Source: Kiloniellales bacterium
GTDB lineage: Bacteria; Pseudomonadota; Alphaproteobacteria; Kiloniellales; JAKSBE01
DNA: 6,898 nucleotides
Direction of reading: 5' to 3'
Assembly (NCBI GenBank): GCA_030067055.1
Contig: JASJAL010000387.1
Location: forward strand, 1-6,898
Positions 6,488-6,898 of this stretch are shown one piece after another (position 1 is the stretch's first letter; the number at the start of each line of letters is the position of its first letter). Position numbers and translations under genes: made by a program. Under the pieces are notes generated by a model. The model was not told the DNA's origin. It searched no databases and saw only the letters and a list, made by a program, of their open reading frames with translations.

Positions 6488-6898
6488 TCAGGCCTCTTCC
6501 TCGCCGTCGCGCGGATAGGTGATGACCGAGAGAAAGCGGATCGGCAGCTTGCGCAGGTCCTCGGGGCCGTGCGGCGCATCGGCGTCGAAGTAGAGCGAGT
6601 CGCCCGGCCGCAGGACATAGGTCTTGTCGCTGTGCCGGTAGCCGACCTCGCCCTCCAGCATGTAGATGAACTCGATCCCGGAATGCTGGAACAGGGGGAA
6701 AACGTCGGACTCTTCGGTCAGGGTGATCAGGTAGGGCTCGACCGCGATCCGCTTGCCCATCGAATGGCCCAGCAGTTCGTACTGGTGGCCCGCCCGGGTG
6801 CCGCGCCGCTCGATGGTCAGGCCCTCGCCGGCCTTGACGAAGGTGGCTTCGCGCTCCTCCTCGAAGCGCCGGAAGAAGGCGGTCACCGGCACGTCCAG
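6488..6898 (-). CDS. XRE-family transcriptional regulator with cupin sensor domain, 5' partial
   Basis: The visible 136 residues are the C-terminal part of a protein that runs off the right edge. LDVPVTAFFRRFEEER is the junction normally following an N-terminal XRE helix-turn-helix domain, which must lie outside the window. A cupin domain follows: ESDVFPLFQHSGIEFIYMLEGEVGY is the first motif and LRPGDSLYFDADAPHG the second, with the conserved LEGEV, PGD and PHG. The first motif has one His and a Glu but lacks the paired HxH of metal cupins. The internal GTG at 6892 is not a credible start. Such proteins (PuuR-like) are DNA-binding regulators sensing small ligands, often amines or amino acids. 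Its position 134 bases upstream of mgsA on the same strand suggests it controls the NMG genes. The DNA-binding half is inferred, not seen. Confidence 0.8.
   Translation of the reverse strand: MDVPVTAFFRRFEEEREATFVKAGEGLTIERRGTRAGHQYELLGHSMGKRIAVEPYLITLTEESDVFPLFQHSGIEFIYMLEGEVGYRHSDKTYVLRPGDSLYFDADAPHGPEDLRKLPIRFLSVITYPRDGEEEA

Noticed and set aside
1..6898. CRISPR arrays, tRNA or rRNA genes, insertion sequences, attachment sites
   Set aside because: No regularly spaced repeats, no RNA gene landmarks, and no transposase or terminal inverted repeats were seen; nearly all DNA is accounted for by intact genes.

Overview
The window looks like accessory catabolic DNA from a high-GC alphaproteobacterium. 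The coding regions carry dense G/C third positions, and the gene set resembles that of marine Rhodospirillales- or Roseobacter-type methylated-amine users. The lineage is an inference from gene content and composition; nothing here fixes the taxon. The window is packed with genes of one theme: oxidation of trimethylamine (TMA) and capture of monomethylamine (MMA) nitrogen and carbon through the N-methylglutamate (NMG) pathway.

Layout from left to right. Positions 3-521 on the + strand hold the end of a gamma-subunit gene of the heterotetrameric sarcosine oxidase / N-methylglutamate dehydrogenase family (soxG or mgdD), whose 5' end lies outside the window. A perfect stem-loop at 527-549 separates it from everything else. 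All remaining genes are on the - strand and are read from right to left: a partial XRE/cupin-type regulator (6488-6898), then mgsA (5445-6353), mgsB (4765-5448), mgsC (3420-4739), gmaS (2029-3366) and tmm (579-1922). mgsA and mgsB overlap by 4 bases. The mgsB-mgsC, mgsC-gmaS and gmaS-tmm gaps are 25, 53 and 106 bases, so one transcript mgsABC-gmaS-tmm ending at the stem-loop is the simplest reading. The 134-base gap upstream of mgsA carries a perfect 15-base palindrome and a possible promoter, and the cupin regulator gene lies just upstream.

How the genes work together. Tmm oxidises TMA to TMA N-oxide. Enzymes not in this window (TMAO demethylase and dimethylamine monooxygenase) would take this to MMA. 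GmaS joins MMA to glutamate, using ATP, to give gamma-glutamylmethylamide. MgsABC, built from the three domains of a glutamate synthase split into separate proteins, converts this to NMG. MgdABCD then oxidises NMG back to glutamate and releases the methyl group to the tetrahydrofolate pool. The + strand gamma subunit fits as MgdD, the last subunit of that final enzyme, arriving from a convergent operon.

The pathway itself is described. I see no evidence of a wholly new system here. The points worth a second look are the operon architecture (tmm downstream of gmaS), the candidate operator and shared promoter words, the iron-sulfur cysteine spacing in MgsC, and the degenerate metal motif of the cupin regulator.
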